The notes: generated by a model from the sequence alone, not told the origin. Counted from the stretch's first letter, positions 43,660-53,194 are shown. The stretch: 64,000 bases of DNA from Polyangiaceae bacterium (GCA_016929495.1 JAFGIS010000355.1:1-64000); one strand, 5' to 3'. Made by a program: numbers and translations.

Positions 43660-44153
43660 GCTTTGCCTGAGCAGCCTGTCCGCTCGCCGACGCCCGGGCA
43701 TCAGAGCGGCACACCCCGACCCACCTCATCCGGGGCCGACTCGTCGGGGCCCGCGACCATCCGGAGGTCCGGCGGCTGTTTGTCCACAGGTGGTCGCGGT
43801 GCACCTTGGGAACCGTTGCGCCGCATGGGATGCAGTTCGGGACCCGAGTCACGAACGCAGCCGTGGGTGAGTGGGCCCGGTTTCGCCGTGGATTTCATGC
43901 TCTCGGTCGGCAGCCTCGGCCGCGACGACTCCCGTGGCTGCCAGACCCTGTCCACAGGCCGTGCACCGCGTCGCGGGTGCACGTACAGACCCGCACCCAA
44001 GACTACGAAGCCGGACGCTGTTCTTTTCTTTTCCGGATCGTCTAAACGAACACGTTGCGCGATCCGCTATGCACATCATGACCAGGGACATGGTGGTTCC
44101 GGAAGGCCACGATGGGAAGCAGGCGGGCCCCCGGACAATGCAAGGCGTGAGTG
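43660..44153. other. intergenic region with two DnaA-box-like sequences
   Basis: About 490 bases without a convincing gene. Two sites match the high-GC DnaA-box style: TTGTCCACA at 43780-43788 and CTGTCCACA at 43948-43956. The region just upstream of the next gene (about 44000-44055) is relatively T-rich. Two boxes alone do not make an origin. Confidence 0.35.
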
Positions 44154-45197
44154 ATGCACATGGCTGACGCAAAAGCGCAGTGTCCCGAGTGTGGACGCGA
44201 GATCGAGGGCAGCGGCAACAAGTTCTGCACGTCATGCGGCGCCTCCTTCGTCGGCGGCGGTGCGGAACGTGAGTCGAAGCGACTCGCGTCTGACCCGGCG
44301 ATCGTATCGACCGACTCCGACTCGGAGGACACGTCGAGCGAAAGACTGTCCCTCGACGAGTGGGAAATCGTCTCCATCGCGCCGCCGCCTGGGCCAGCAG
44401 AGGAAGGCAACACGCCGGCTTCTGCGGAGACCAAGCCGTCGCTTTCCGAGACGGACGCGCGCGTCAAACCTATCGGCACGGCGGGCGCGCCGGCGGCTTC
44501 CGCGCCTCCGACTCCCGCATCGGTGTCGGCGGCTTCACCGCCACGCACGCGATCCAGCCATGACTCTGGCGCAGATCCCAAGCCGACTCCCGCTCGAACG
44601 TCGCGGGAGGGGCTCTCGCCTGACAACTCAGTTACCCCAACACCTGGCAAGCACAGGGCGTCACCGACTTCCGCCCGAGGAAAGGACAACCAGATGGCCA
44701 ACGTCAACCCGCCGGTTCAGGAGAAGCGCACAGTCGTAGAGGAAGGCACGTACCTCAAGGGCAACCTGGAATCCGCTTGTCCGGTCGTGGTCCATGGCCG
44801 CGTACAGGGCGACGTGCAGGCTCCGTCTCTGACGGTGAGCGCCACCGGTGTAGTCGAGGGCACGGCGAAGGTTGGCGCCATTCGATGCGAGGGCGAGCTC
44901 GCCGGAGAGTTCGACGCCGAGCGGGTGGAACTGTTTGGATCCGTGAAGGACAACACGATCATCCGCGCCACGACCATCGAGATGAAGCTCACGGGCAAGC
45001 GCGGCAAGAAACAGATCATCTTCGGAGAAGCGGAGGTGACGGATTTCGAGCAGCCCGCGACAGACTCCGCCTCGAAGTCCTCGGCGCTGCCGGACTCGGA
45101 AGCCTCGGAAACGCGTGTCGAGGCGACTCCCGCGCAAACCGATGGCCCGTCGAACGGGTCCGCGTCGGTGCGGCCCAGCCAGGCTCCGCCTCCCTGA
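44154..45197 (+). CDS. zinc-ribbon bactofilin
   Basis: 347 residues. The N-terminus has a zinc ribbon (CPECGREIEG, FCTSCGASF; two CxxC pairs). A long disordered acidic/Pro-rich region (about 40-185) follows, then a bactofilin domain (about 190-290: VVEEGTYLKGNLESACPVVV, VHGRVQGDVQAPSLTVS, ELAGEFDAERVELFGS), a beta-helical polymer-forming cytoskeletal element. Bactofilins in myxobacteria help position ParABC and shape cells. Zinc-ribbon fusion is uncommon and may mediate partner binding. Start GTG 44151, ATG 44154 or ATG 44160. Confidence 0.85.
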   Translation: MHMADAKAQCPECGREIEGSGNKFCTSCGASFVGGGAERESKRLASDPAIVSTDSDSEDTSSERLSLDEWEIVSIAPPPGPAEEGNTPASAETKPSLSETDARVKPIGTAGAPAASAPPTPASVSAASPPRTRSSHDSGADPKPTPARTSREGLSPDNSVTPTPGKHRASPTSARGKDNQMANVNPPVQEKRTVVEEGTYLKGNLESACPVVVHGRVQGDVQAPSLTVSATGVVEGTAKVGAIRCEGELAGEFDAERVELFGSVKDNTIIRATTIEMKLTGKRGKKQIIFGEAEVTDFEQPATDSASKSSALPDSEASETRVEATPAQTDGPSNGSASVRPSQAPPP

Positions 45198-45257
45198 GCG
45201 CCCCGTCGAACGAGTGAGCGTGGGGCGCGGCTCGGTGCCGCTGCCTGCATCCAGGCC

Positions 45258-45775
45258 TCATCGTAGCCGCTTGCTGAATCGCAGCGCCGAGAGCGTCAAG
45301 ATCACCGTCCCAAACATGGCCAGGGCCACCAGCTGCCCGCTGAGCTCCTGAAATCCGGCTCCCTTGAGCAGAATGGCACGGATCGCTTCGACGAAGTAGC
45401 GAACCGGATTGAGCCGCGTGATGGCCGCGAGCCAGTCGGGCATGGCGCGGATCGGCGTCATGACGCCGCTGAGCAGGATGGCGGGCATGGCGAACAGAAG
45501 CCCGCCGAGAAAGGATTGCTGCTGGTTCGCGGAAACCGTGGAGATGAGCAGCCCGACGCCCAGAGTCGACAAGAGATAGAGGCAGGTTGCGACGAGCACC
45601 ACGCCAAGCTCTCCGCGCACGGGTACATCGAACACGGTAGCGCCGGCCACGAGCGCCAGGGCAACGTCGAGGATGCCGATGATGAAGAACGGCGCCATTT
45701 TGCCGAGCAGCAGCACCAGGGGTCGAATGGGAGTCACGAGCACTTGCTCGAGCGTCCCGCATTCCCGATGGCGCT
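45258..45775 (-). pseudogene. C-terminal half of ABC-2 type permease
   Basis: About 170 residues matching the second half of ABC-2 exporter permeases: it begins at RECGTLEQVLVTPIRPLVLL, the cytoplasmic loop motif found mid-protein, then about four membrane helices (FFIIGILDVALALVAGATVF, GLLFAMPAILLSGVMTPIRA) and the family end PVRYFVEAIRAILLKG. The usual N-terminal half (~190 residues with the first helix and large loop) is missing. Further upstream the frame is merely the antisense of the histidine kinase gene. No ATPase partner nearby. Confidence 0.8.
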
Positions 45776-46751
45776 GCTCTGCGGCTCGTTTCTCGGGCGC
45801 CGGCTGGCAGGCATCCTCGCGGCGTTTCAGATATCGGCGGTCTGCGCCTTGGCCTACGTGGCTGCGCACCGGCTCGTGCCTGACTTGCACCTCGTGGTGC
45901 TCGGCGGCGGAGCAGGCCCCCCTGTTCCCGCAACGTACATCTACTCGCACGCGGCAATGGTCTCTTTCGTAATCGTGATCACGGGGCAGCTCGGGCGCAC
46001 CCTGGAACGGGTGTTCCGCACGACCCTGCGCCGCTCGATCGCCGCGCAGCAGGAGTCGCTCGACGTGTACAACGATAGGGTGCGCGAGCTCACCGCGCTG
46101 AGCGCCGAGATCGCTCACGAGCTGAAAAACCCGCTGGCGAGCGTGAAGGGCTTGGCGGCTCTGTTGGCCCAGAACGTTCAGGAGGGCAAGAGCACCGAAC
46201 GGCTCGGCGTTCTGCGCGGCGAGGTGGACCGCATGCAGTCCGTGCTCGAGGAGTTTCTGACCTTCTCACGGCCGCTCTTGCCTCTGGCGCTCGTGCCCTG
46301 CGACCTCGCCGATATCGCCAAGGAGGTCGTGGCATTGCACGAAGGCCTGGCCCAGCCCTGCGGGCTACGCATCACGACCAGCGGCAGCTCCGTCCCCGTG
46401 CGTTGTGACCCGCGCAAGCTCAAGCAGGTACTCATCAACCTCGTCCAGAATGCGATCGAAGCGAGCCCGGCGGGCTCCACGGTCGAAATCGAGACGCGCC
46501 GGGTCGAACAGAGCGCCCTCGTCCGTGTGAGCGACCGCGGTCACGGCGTGACGCCTGCGCTCGGCGACCTGTTCGAGCCGGGTGTGACGAGCAAACCAAG
46601 CGGGAGCGGCATCGGGCTCACCATCGCGCGGGCGCTGGCGCGGCAGCATGGGGGGGAGCTCGACCTCGGGCCGCGCGAGGGAGGCGGGAGCGTCGCGGAG
46701 GTGCGGTTGCCGGTGGGGGGCGAGGTGCAGAGCGGGGCGCAGGCGCAGTGA
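45768..46751 (+). CDS. sensor histidine kinase, probably 5'-truncated
   Basis: About 327 residues from ATG 45768. Two hydrophobic segments (about 15-35, 65-85), then H-box SAEIAHELKNPLASVKG, N-box NLVQNAIEAS, G1 VSDRGHGV and G2 GSGIGLTIAR: a complete HisKA/HATPase core. No ribosome-binding site precedes the ATG, and upstream sequence is antisense permease, so the original N-terminal sensor is probably lost. Still possibly expressed. The NtrC-type regulator at 49704 could be its partner, but two genes lie between. Confidence 0.8.
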   Translation: MALLCGSFLGRRLAGILAAFQISAVCALAYVAAHRLVPDLHLVVLGGGAGPPVPATYIYSHAAMVSFVIVITGQLGRTLERVFRTTLRRSIAAQQESLDVYNDRVRELTALSAEIAHELKNPLASVKGLAALLAQNVQEGKSTERLGVLRGEVDRMQSVLEEFLTFSRPLLPLALVPCDLADIAKEVVALHEGLAQPCGLRITTSGSSVPVRCDPRKLKQVLINLVQNAIEASPAGSTVEIETRRVEQSALVRVSDRGHGVTPALGDLFEPGVTSKPSGSGIGLTIARALARQHGGELDLGPREGGGSVAEVRLPVGGEVQSGAQAQ

Positions 46752-46761
46752 CTCTCCGGCC

Positions 46762-48741
46762 TCAAGACCCCCCGGACCGATCGCCGACGCCCGCTCGTGG
46801 AGCCACCGGTACGCCGATGGCACCCGCGATCGCGCGGAAGAGCTCGCCTTCTTCGATCGAGACCTGCCCGTCGTGAAGGATGCCCCGCTCGCACGCCGAG
46901 AGCAGCCGCCTGCGGTCGGCGAACGTTGCAGAGCGCAGCACGTCCAGAGCGAAGCTCGTCCGGGTGAACTCGGTGCGGCCTGCGTAGGCGAGCGGTGGCG
47001 TGTACCCCGCGGCGGCGGACAGCTCGGTCACCACGCCCGCTGCCTGGTCCGGGTCGTGCACAGCGCTCGAGACCACCGCAGAAAGCACGGAAGCCGCTGC
47101 TCCACGGATCTCTTCGGGCGGCGGCGGCCGCCCGGCAAGCGGGTCGTAGGCCTGCGCTGTCATGCTGGGCAACAACCGGTCGTGAACGATGCGTCGCAGC
47201 ACGAACTCGAACAGGTCGACACGCTCGTCGACCAGGATCATGGCGTCGATATGCGCGTCCAGTCGCCGCAGCACTCGACCCGGAGCTGCTCGCAATGCCG
47301 GGATGGATAGCTCGAGCAGCGGCAATCGCCAGGCCGGCGTGAGCTGCTGCATGTTCGCCGACAGGCCACGCATCGCCTCGAGGACCTCGGGGTCGACGTC
47401 ACCTTCCAGCGCGTGCCATTGCCGCGCGCGGCGCTCCGGGTCCGGATGCAGCAGCAGAACGTAGACGAGGGCTTCCGCGCCGACCGAGGCCATCAGCGCT
47501 TCCCGGATCTCGCCTGGGATCTGCGCCAGCAGGTCTCGCGCGTAGCCGAGCTCAGGCGCACGCAGCAGCCCCACGAACGCCCCGAGCGCTGCCTGGGCCG
47601 CAACGGCCTGCGCCGTCGGCTCCGGCTCGCGGCGAGCGAGCATCCGGCCATCCCATTTCGCGTCCACTGCCAGGATCCGTTGCTCGAGCGGAGGGTGCGT
47701 CCTGAACCGACCTGCCAGAAAATCATAGGCTGTGTTCGCGAAGAAACAATGCGCCAGTGCGGCTGCGCCGGCTGCCTCGACGACCGAGTCGTGGCCGCCG
47801 ACACGTCGGAGCGCGTTGGCCACGGCGACCGGATTGCGCGTGAACTGAACCGCCGAGGCATCGGCCAGAAACTCGCGATTGCGCGAAACGCCGGACTGTA
47901 TCAAGCGAGCGAAGAACGACCCAATGAACCCGATCAGAGTGACCAGAGCGATCACCACGACCACGGCCACGGCGATCGCAGGATATCCGCCGACCTTCCA
48001 CCGGATCTTGGCGTCGTCATCGCTGCTCTTGAGCCTCAACTTCCAGCGAATACGGACACTCGGCAGCTCGGACGCCCCTTCGGAGGAGTCCGATTCGCGC
48101 GAGAAGAAGACGCGCCGAACAGCGCGGGCGAAGATCGTCAGAACCAGGATGCCGTGCAGCAGGGAAACGAGCCGCAGGTTCAGCCGCATGTCTCCATTGA
48201 GAATGTGGCTGAACTCGTGGGCGACCACTGCCTGAAGCTCGTCGCGGTCGAGCTCGAGCAGAGCGCCCCGGGTCACGACGACGGCGGCATCGTTCAGGGT
48301 CAGGCCGGCTGCGAAGGCATTGATCGCAGGCTCGCCCTCCAGAACGTAGACCATGGGCATGGGGACGCCGGACGCAATCGACATCTCCTGCACCGTGTCG
48401 ATGAGCTTGCGGTCAAACCGGTCGCGCGTGCCCATGTCGACCGGACGGGCGCCGAGCGACGCGCAAACCGCGGGACCGCCGGCGCGAAGCTGGGCGTGCT
48501 TGTACAGCGCCGCGAACAGGATCAGCCCCAGCGTGCAGCCCAGCGTCACCGCGAGCCGCTGGCTCGTGAAGACGCGGGTCCGATAGCCTTGCGGGTCCTG
48601 GTCGAGGTGTTCGAATACGAAGAACCCGACCGTGACGGCAAAGTACACAGCCGTCAGGATGACCACAACCGCGATGGCATAGTAGACCAGCAGGCGCCGC
48701 GTACGCTCCCGCGCGTCGTCCTGAGCTTGGAAGAAGTCCAT
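46762..48741 (-). CDS. M48-family membrane zinc metalloprotease
   Basis: 659 residues, longer than HtpX (~290). Two N-terminal membrane helices, zinc site VVAHEFSHILNGDMRL (HExxH), a long charged loop, another pair of helices (about 250-275) and a third-ligand motif NREFLADASAVQFTRN. The C-terminal ~350 residues are helical and have no recognised domain. Likely membrane-protein quality control. Its partner LemA starts 23 bases upstream on the same strand; M48-LemA pairs are recurrent. Confidence 0.92.
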   Translation of the reverse strand: MDFFQAQDDARERTRRLLVYYAIAVVVILTAVYFAVTVGFFVFEHLDQDPQGYRTRVFTSQRLAVTLGCTLGLILFAALYKHAQLRAGGPAVCASLGARPVDMGTRDRFDRKLIDTVQEMSIASGVPMPMVYVLEGEPAINAFAAGLTLNDAAVVVTRGALLELDRDELQAVVAHEFSHILNGDMRLNLRLVSLLHGILVLTIFARAVRRVFFSRESDSSEGASELPSVRIRWKLRLKSSDDDAKIRWKVGGYPAIAVAVVVVIALVTLIGFIGSFFARLIQSGVSRNREFLADASAVQFTRNPVAVANALRRVGGHDSVVEAAGAAALAHCFFANTAYDFLAGRFRTHPPLEQRILAVDAKWDGRMLARREPEPTAQAVAAQAALGAFVGLLRAPELGYARDLLAQIPGEIREALMASVGAEALVYVLLLHPDPERRARQWHALEGDVDPEVLEAMRGLSANMQQLTPAWRLPLLELSIPALRAAPGRVLRRLDAHIDAMILVDERVDLFEFVLRRIVHDRLLPSMTAQAYDPLAGRPPPPEEIRGAAASVLSAVVSSAVHDPDQAAGVVTELSAAAGYTPPLAYAGRTEFTRTSFALDVLRSATFADRRRLLSACERGILHDGQVSIEEGELFRAIAGAIGVPVAPRAGVGDRSGGS

Positions 48742-48764
48742 GGCCGCGGCTGGCTCGCGAGTCT

Positions 48765-49367
48765 CTAGAACGCTACCTTCGGAGCCTCACGCTGCTCGTC
48801 GGAGGTGATCACTTCCAGGAGCGACGCCTCGTGGAAACCGAACCCCGGTGCCAGCACAACCGCAGGGAACTTCTCCCGCTCGGTGTTGTACTCCATGACC
48901 GAATCGTTGTAGTGCTGCCTGGCGAACGCGACCTTGTTCTCCGTGCTCTTGAGCTCTTCGCCGAGCTCGCTCATGGTCGTCTGCGCCTTCAGGTCGGGGT
49001 ACGCTTCGCTGAGCGCAAAGAGCTTCCCGAGCGCCAAGGTCAGCGCCCCTTCGGCACCGGCCAGGGCCTGCATGGGCCGCGGTTCGCCGGGGCTCAGCAC
49101 GGCGTCCGCGCGCGCCTGGGAGGCCTGATTGCGGGCCTGGATGACCGCCTCCAAGGTGTCCTTTTCGTGCTCCAGGTAGCGCTCGGCCGTCACCACCAGG
49201 TTCGGGATCAGATCATGCCGGCGCCTGAGCTGCACGTCGATCTGGGCGAACGCGTTCCGGTAGCGATTTCTCAGCTTCACCAGGCGGTTGTAGATCGCCA
49301 CGGCGACGAGCCCCAACACAAGCAGGACGGCCAGGAGGATCGAGACAATGAGGACTGTGGCGGCCAT
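48765..49367 (-). CDS. LemA family protein
   Basis: 200 residues. One N-terminal transmembrane helix (LIVSILLAVLLVLGLVAVAI), then the LemA signature YNRLVKLRNRYRNAFAQID and VQLRRRHDLIPNLV. Predicted coiled helical bundle exposed to the periplasm. LemA proteins are membrane-associated and commonly encoded beside M48 peptidases; their biochemical role is unknown. The ATG at 49367 starts right before the helix; the further upstream frame is Arg/Gly-rich. Confidence 0.93.
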   Translation of the reverse strand: MAATVLIVSILLAVLLVLGLVAVAIYNRLVKLRNRYRNAFAQIDVQLRRRHDLIPNLVVTAERYLEHEKDTLEAVIQARNQASQARADAVLSPGEPRPMQALAGAEGALTLALGKLFALSEAYPDLKAQTTMSELGEELKSTENKVAFARQHYNDSVMEYNTEREKFPAVVLAPGFGFHEASLLEVITSDEQREAPKVAF

Positions 49368-49703
49368 ACGGGTGCTCCAAGCTGGTAGTAACAGAGCCAG
49401 CGGGGCTCGCGCAATGCCGAGCCCTAGGCCGACCCAGGCCGATGCACCGCCCGCTCGCCGCCCGGGCCCCCGCCCCGAGCTACGAGGGGCTTGGCGGGCC
49501 CCGCCGAGCGGCGCTCCGCGCCGCTCGGCGAACGCACGGCGACGCATACCCTCGGGGGCAGCACCACAAGATTTCTCGCCGACCGGAACAGCCTGCCGAA
49601 CAGCCGTGCCCAAGCGGCCGCGCAGGAGCTACGATGCCCGCGTGTTCGAACTCGACGCAGCCACCCAACCGAGCGGGAGCGACATCGCGCCACGGAGGCG
49701 ACG
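49368..49703. other. divergent intergenic region between LemA and NtrC-type genes
   Basis: About 336 bases carrying the promoters of both genes. It holds a strong 12-bp-arm hairpin (see 49502-49530). A ribosome-binding site GGAGG lies 6 bases before GTG 49704. Confidence 0.4.
49502..49530. repeat. 12-bp-arm inverted repeat
   Basis: Arms CGCCGAGCGGCG (49502-49513) and CGCCGCTCGGCG (49519-49530) are perfect reverse complements around a 5-base loop. Located in the divergent intergenic region; could be a terminator-like structure or a protein-binding dyad. Confidence 0.7.
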
Positions 49704-51074
49704 GTGACTCGTCCCACCGCCCGCGTGCTCGTGGTCGACGATGACCCGGCGCTCTTGTACACCTTGAAGGAAATCCTCGAATCCGAGGGCCTCGAAGTGC
49801 TCACGGCCCGCGATGGCCTCGAGGGCGAGAAGGCGTTCGAGGACTCACCGGTGCCGCTCGTCGTCACCGATTTACGCATGCCCGGGCTCGACGGCATCCA
49901 GCTGTTGCGGCGCCTGCTCGACCGCGCCGCTGCGCCCAAGGTCATCGTCATCACGGCGCACGGCTCCGAACGTCAGGCGGTCGAGGCGATGAAGGCAGGC
50001 GCCTACGACTACCTCCGCAAGCCGTTCGAGATGGACGAGCTCCTGGCGGTCGTACGCAGGGCCATCCAGGTGGTCGCGCTCACGATCGAGAACGAGCAAC
50101 TCGCCGGCGAGCTCGCCCTGGCTCGCTCCATGGTGTTCGTTTCCGAACCCATGCAGCGGCTCGCGGTCCTGGTCGCGCGCGTAGCCCCACGCGACGTCAC
50201 CGTGCTCCTGAGCGGAGAAAGCGGCACCGGCAAAGAACGCGTGGCCGAAGCCATCGTCCGCGCCTCGTCGCGAGCCCATCGGCCCTACGTGCGCTTCAAC
50301 TGCGCCGCGCTCACCGCGGAGCTCGCCGAGGCGGAACTGTTCGGCCACGCCAAGGGCGCCTTCACCGGCGCCGTGCGCGCGCGTCCGGGCCTGTTCCGCG
50401 AAGCCGACCATGGAACGCTCTTGCTCGACGAGGTTGGCGAGCTCGGGCCGTCCACTCAAGCCAAACTCTTGCGGGTACTGCAGGAAGGCGAGGTTCGCGC
50501 CGTCGGTGAAGAGCGTTCGCGCAGCATCGACGTGCGCGTCATCGCCGCCACGCACCGAGATCTCCCCGAGCTCGTCCGCGATGGCCGATTCCGCGAGGAT
50601 CTGTTCTACCGGCTCAACGTGGTGCCGCTACGCATCCCGCCGCTGCGCGAACGCCCCGCGGACATCGAGCCCCTGGCGCGCACCTTCCTCGCCCGCTACG
50701 CCGAGCGCTTCGGCCTAGACCCCCTCCCCGTGCCCGAGGCTCTGTTCGATCGCCTCGCAGCCTACGGCTGGCCCGGCAACGTCCGCGAGCTTCAGAACGC
50801 CATCGAAAGCCTGGTCGTCCTCTCGCCCCCTGGCTCGCTCGACCTATCGCTCTTGCCGGGCGCCGCCAGCGGTTCGCCGAACGGCACCGCCGGCGAGCTC
50901 ACGCTCAAGCAGCGCATGGACGCCCATGAACGCGGGCTCATCGTCGAGGCGCTGCGCGCCTCGAACGACAATAGAAGCGTCGCGGCCACTCGGCTCGGGA
51001 TCTCCCGCGTCACGTTGCACGAGAAGCTGAAGAAGCACGGTATCGCACGAGGGGGGGACGAGGAGGAGGGGTGA
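49704..51074 (+). CDS. NtrC-family sigma-54-dependent response regulator
   Basis: 456 residues from GTG 49704. Receiver domain 5-120 with phosphoacceptor Asp56 (VVTDLRMPG). AAA+ domain with Walker A GESGTGKE, sigma-54 contact loop GAFTGA, Walker [10 protein letters not shown] and R-finger region. C-terminal Fis-type HTH ([20 protein letters not shown]). Activates sigma-54 promoters when phosphorylated. A ribosome-binding site supports the GTG start. The nearest histidine kinase on the same strand is at 45768. Confidence 0.96.
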   Translation: MTRPTARVLVVDDDPALLYTLKEILESEGLEVLTARDGLEGEKAFEDSPVPLVVTDLRMPGLDGIQLLRRLLDRAAAPKVIVITAHGSERQAVEAMKAGAYDYLRKPFEMDELLAVVRRAIQVVALTIENEQLAGELALARSMVFVSEPMQRLAVLVARVAPRDVTVLLSGESGTGKERVAEAIVRASSRAHRPYVRFNCAALTAELAEAELFGHAKGAFTGAVRARPGLFREADHGTLLLDEVGELGPSTQAKLLRVLQEGEVRAVGEERSRSIDVRVIAATHRDLPELVRDGRFREDLFYRLNVVPLRIPPLRERPADIEPLARTFLARYAERFGLDPLPVPEALFDRLAAYGWPGNVRELQNAIESLVVLSPPGSLDLSLLPGAASGSPNGTAGELTLKQRMDAHERGLIVEALRASNDNRSVAATRLGISRVTLHEKLKKHGIARGGDEEEG

Positions 51075-51181
51075 GGCCCGGCAGTAGCCGGACGTTCCGG
51101 TCATGCTGTTCCTGGCCGCGGATCCGTGTCTCTGGCCGGCCCTCTGGCGCCCGACCGCGCTCTGTTGCTATAAGCAGAACC

Positions 51182-51583
51182 ATGACGCATGAAACCATCT
51201 TGGGCACGGCGATCGTGGGTGCGGCGTTCGTCCTGGGCGCCTGCTCCGGCACCATGGCTGCGGACAAGCACGCGAGCTTCTATCACTGCGACTCGGGCCA
51301 AGTGACGACCGAGGATCTCCCCTCCACCGGCCACACGAAGCTCAAGACCACCGGTTGCGGACATGAAGAGATCTTCTACTGCATCGGGGCCAAATGCCGG
51401 TCCGCCAGGATCCTCGCGATCCGTCTGTTTGCCGGTGACCACGCGTGCACCGACGACAAGACCACGGCCACGGCCGAGGGAGAGGACGGCATGACCTGGG
51501 TGGCCAGCGGCTGCGACCAGACCCAGAAGTACCAGTGCAAGGAAGTGCCTCGCGAAGTGCTCCAGTGCGATCCGGTCCAGTAG
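51182..51583 (+). CDS. small Cys-rich lipoprotein
   Basis: 133 residues. Lipobox VLGACSGT (signal about 1-21). The mature part has a regular Cys pattern (FYHCDSG, TTGCGHEE, FYCIGAKC, HACTD, SGCDQ, QCKE, QCDPV), so a disulfide-stabilised exported domain. Function unknown. Separated by 18 bases from the next lipoprotein gene, probably one operon. Confidence 0.78.
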   Translation: MTHETILGTAIVGAAFVLGACSGTMAADKHASFYHCDSGQVTTEDLPSTGHTKLKTTGCGHEEIFYCIGAKCRSARILAIRLFAGDHACTDDKTTATAEGEDGMTWVASGCDQTQKYQCKEVPREVLQCDPVQ

Positions 51584-51601
51584 ACCGGTGCCCAACGAAC
51601 C

Positions 51602-52471
51602 ATGACTCGTCTGGGACGTGTTCCGTTCTCTGCGTTCTGGACGCTCCTGATCCTCGTTTCAGGCTGCCGGCGTGACGATCCGTTTGCGATCAAGCCCCAC
51701 AAGCCCTACGACGACACGCGGGCTGCGGCCCCGGCGCCAACGCCCGCCGTGCCCGCCCCGGCGCCGACGAGGCCGGCAAAGAGGCCGGAGAATCCCGTGC
51801 AGCGGCTGGTCATGGCCTGGAACGCGGCGCTCGACTCCCAAGACGTCAATCAGCTCGTGCCCCTGTATGGTCCGCGCATCTTGTTCTATGGCGTCAAGAG
51901 GAACTCCGAGCAGGTCTTGGAAACCAAGCGCAGGCAACTGAAGAGGAGCCCCGACTACCGACAACGCATCGACAACGTGCGCATAGCACGCAGTCCGAAC
52001 GGATACGTCGTCGAGTTCGACAAATGGAGCGGACCGAAGGCAGGCTCCCGCGTCAGAGCGCGACTGGTGCTGGAGACCATCGCGGGCCGTCTGTTCATTG
52101 CCGAAGAAAGCGACGCCGTGACGGACAGGCGCCTGCGCAAACCGCCTCGGAACACGTGCGCCGACGCGGCACTGTCCGCGGCCGCGGGCGTGTCGGCCAT
52201 CATGCGGGAGCAAGAACGCGTGGCGGCCGAGATGCCGGGCGTGAGTCCGGGCGGGATCGTCTATCAGGCCGATGACAGCAACGTGGAAGCCGGCTCCGGC
52301 TTCTTCCATGCCGAGCGTTTCGAAGCGCGGTGGTGGATCGATGTCGTGGCCGGCGAGATCACCGTCCGTGATGCCTTGACCGGCGACATCCTTCCCGTTG
52401 CAGAGGAGGAGCGCGAACGAGTCCGGCAGACGTGCTCGGGAGCGGATCGCACGGACGCCGGTGGGGGCTGA
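51602..52471 (+). CDS. lipoprotein with NTF2/SnoaL-like domain
   Basis: 289 residues. Lipobox LILVSGCRR, Pro/Ala spacer about 40-62, then a SnoaL/NTF2-like segment (NPVQRLVMAWNAALDSQDVN, LVPLYGPRILFYGV) typical of calcium/calmodulin-kinase-association-like folds, and a C-terminal beta domain (ARWWIDVVAGEITVRDALTG). No enzyme signature. Start directly after the preceding small lipoprotein. Confidence 0.75.
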   Translation: MTRLGRVPFSAFWTLLILVSGCRRDDPFAIKPHKPYDDTRAAAPAPTPAVPAPAPTRPAKRPENPVQRLVMAWNAALDSQDVNQLVPLYGPRILFYGVKRNSEQVLETKRRQLKRSPDYRQRIDNVRIARSPNGYVVEFDKWSGPKAGSRVRARLVLETIAGRLFIAEESDAVTDRRLRKPPRNTCADAALSAAAGVSAIMREQERVAAEMPGVSPGGIVYQADDSNVEAGSGFFHAERFEARWWIDVVAGEITVRDALTGDILPVAEEERERVRQTCSGADRTDAGGG

Positions 52472-52544
52472 GCACGGGTCCGCCTGCCTCGGCCGGTCAA
52501 CCTGGCCAGATCAGGGGCAGGTCGCCCCGGCTGCGGCGTCGACG

Positions 52545-52799
52545 AAGGCCCCCTCCCCCATCCTTCACCCGCACCCCGTACTGCTCGTGGGCAGCTACAG
52601 CGCGGAGGGCAAACCGAACCTCATGAACGCTGCCTGGGGCGGTATCTGCTGCAGCGAGCCGCCGTGCGTCGCCGTTTCGTTGCGCGAGGCGACGCTCACC
52701 TGTCACAACATCCTGCACACCCACGCCTTCAGCGTAGGCATCCCGTCACGGGCACACGTCGAGATCGCCGACTACGTTGGCATCGTCTCAGGCCGTCCG
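52545..52799 (+). pseudogene. truncated flavin-reductase-like (FMN split-barrel) gene
   Basis: In one frame 52545-52799 reads HPVLLVGSYSAEGKPNLMNA, AWGGICCSEPPCVAVSLREA, AFSVGIPSRAHVEIADYVGI, the N-terminal ~85 residues of the flavin-reductase-like FMN-binding family. The remaining ~100 residues are absent; after VSGR the sequence turns Arg-rich and unrelated. No start codon or ribosome-binding site precedes it. The break lies about 60 bases before the nucleotidyltransferase module. Confidence 0.85.
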
Positions 52800-52855
52800 G
52801 GCACGTCTTTGCGCAGGGCTGGCGGCGTCCGGGCTCGGGCAGTAGACTGGATGTC

Positions 52856-53194
52856 ATGGCGAAGCCAGCCCGCGTTCTCGACGAGGACTCAGCCCTCCCG
52901 AGCACTGACGCTCGCGTCGTGGCGCGCGGGCGAGGCCCGGGCGAGCGCGAGGAGGCCGGGCATGAGGAGAGCGAAGCGAGGGCGGCCAGAGCGTTGTGTA
53001 GGGCGCACTACCCGGGTGAGGTGGTACGTAGCGGCGCTCCGAAACCGGCGCTCTACGCTGGGCTGTCGCCGATGGAGCGGCTCGCGCACATGTCCGAGCT
53101 GTGCCGAGCGATGTGGGTCGCTTCCCGGCACGAAATCGAAGTGCGTCCGCGGTCAGAGTGGCCGGGCGAAGTATTCGTGATTCGTCGTGGCTGA
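52856..53194 (+). CDS. putative antitoxin-like partner of nucleotidyltransferase
   Basis: 112 residues. The first ~60 are charged and low-complexity; the C-terminal half LYAGLSPMERLAHMSELCRA continues to MWVASRHEIEVRP and is helical, a motif seen in small genes upstream of MNT/AbiEii-like nucleotidyltransferases. The stop overlaps the next gene by 8 bases. No DNA-binding motif visible. I infer a two-gene module, toxin role unproven. Confidence 0.6.
   Translation: MAKPARVLDEDSALPSTDARVVARGRGPGEREEAGHEESEARAARALCRAHYPGEVVRSGAPKPALYAGLSPMERLAHMSELCRAMWVASRHEIEVRPRSEWPGEVFVIRRG

Noticed and set aside
43780-43956. Replication origin
   Set aside because: Only two DnaA-box-like sites, no dnaA/dnaN/gidA neighbours and no strong AT-rich unwinding element.
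43663-44154. Plus-strand open frame of 163 codons
   Set aside because: Codon pattern and composition are not coding-like and no motif is visible; left as intergenic.
45516-45767. Upstream part of the histidine kinase frame as its N-terminal sensor
   Set aside because: It is exactly antisense to the recognisable permease helices, so it is not real sensor sequence.
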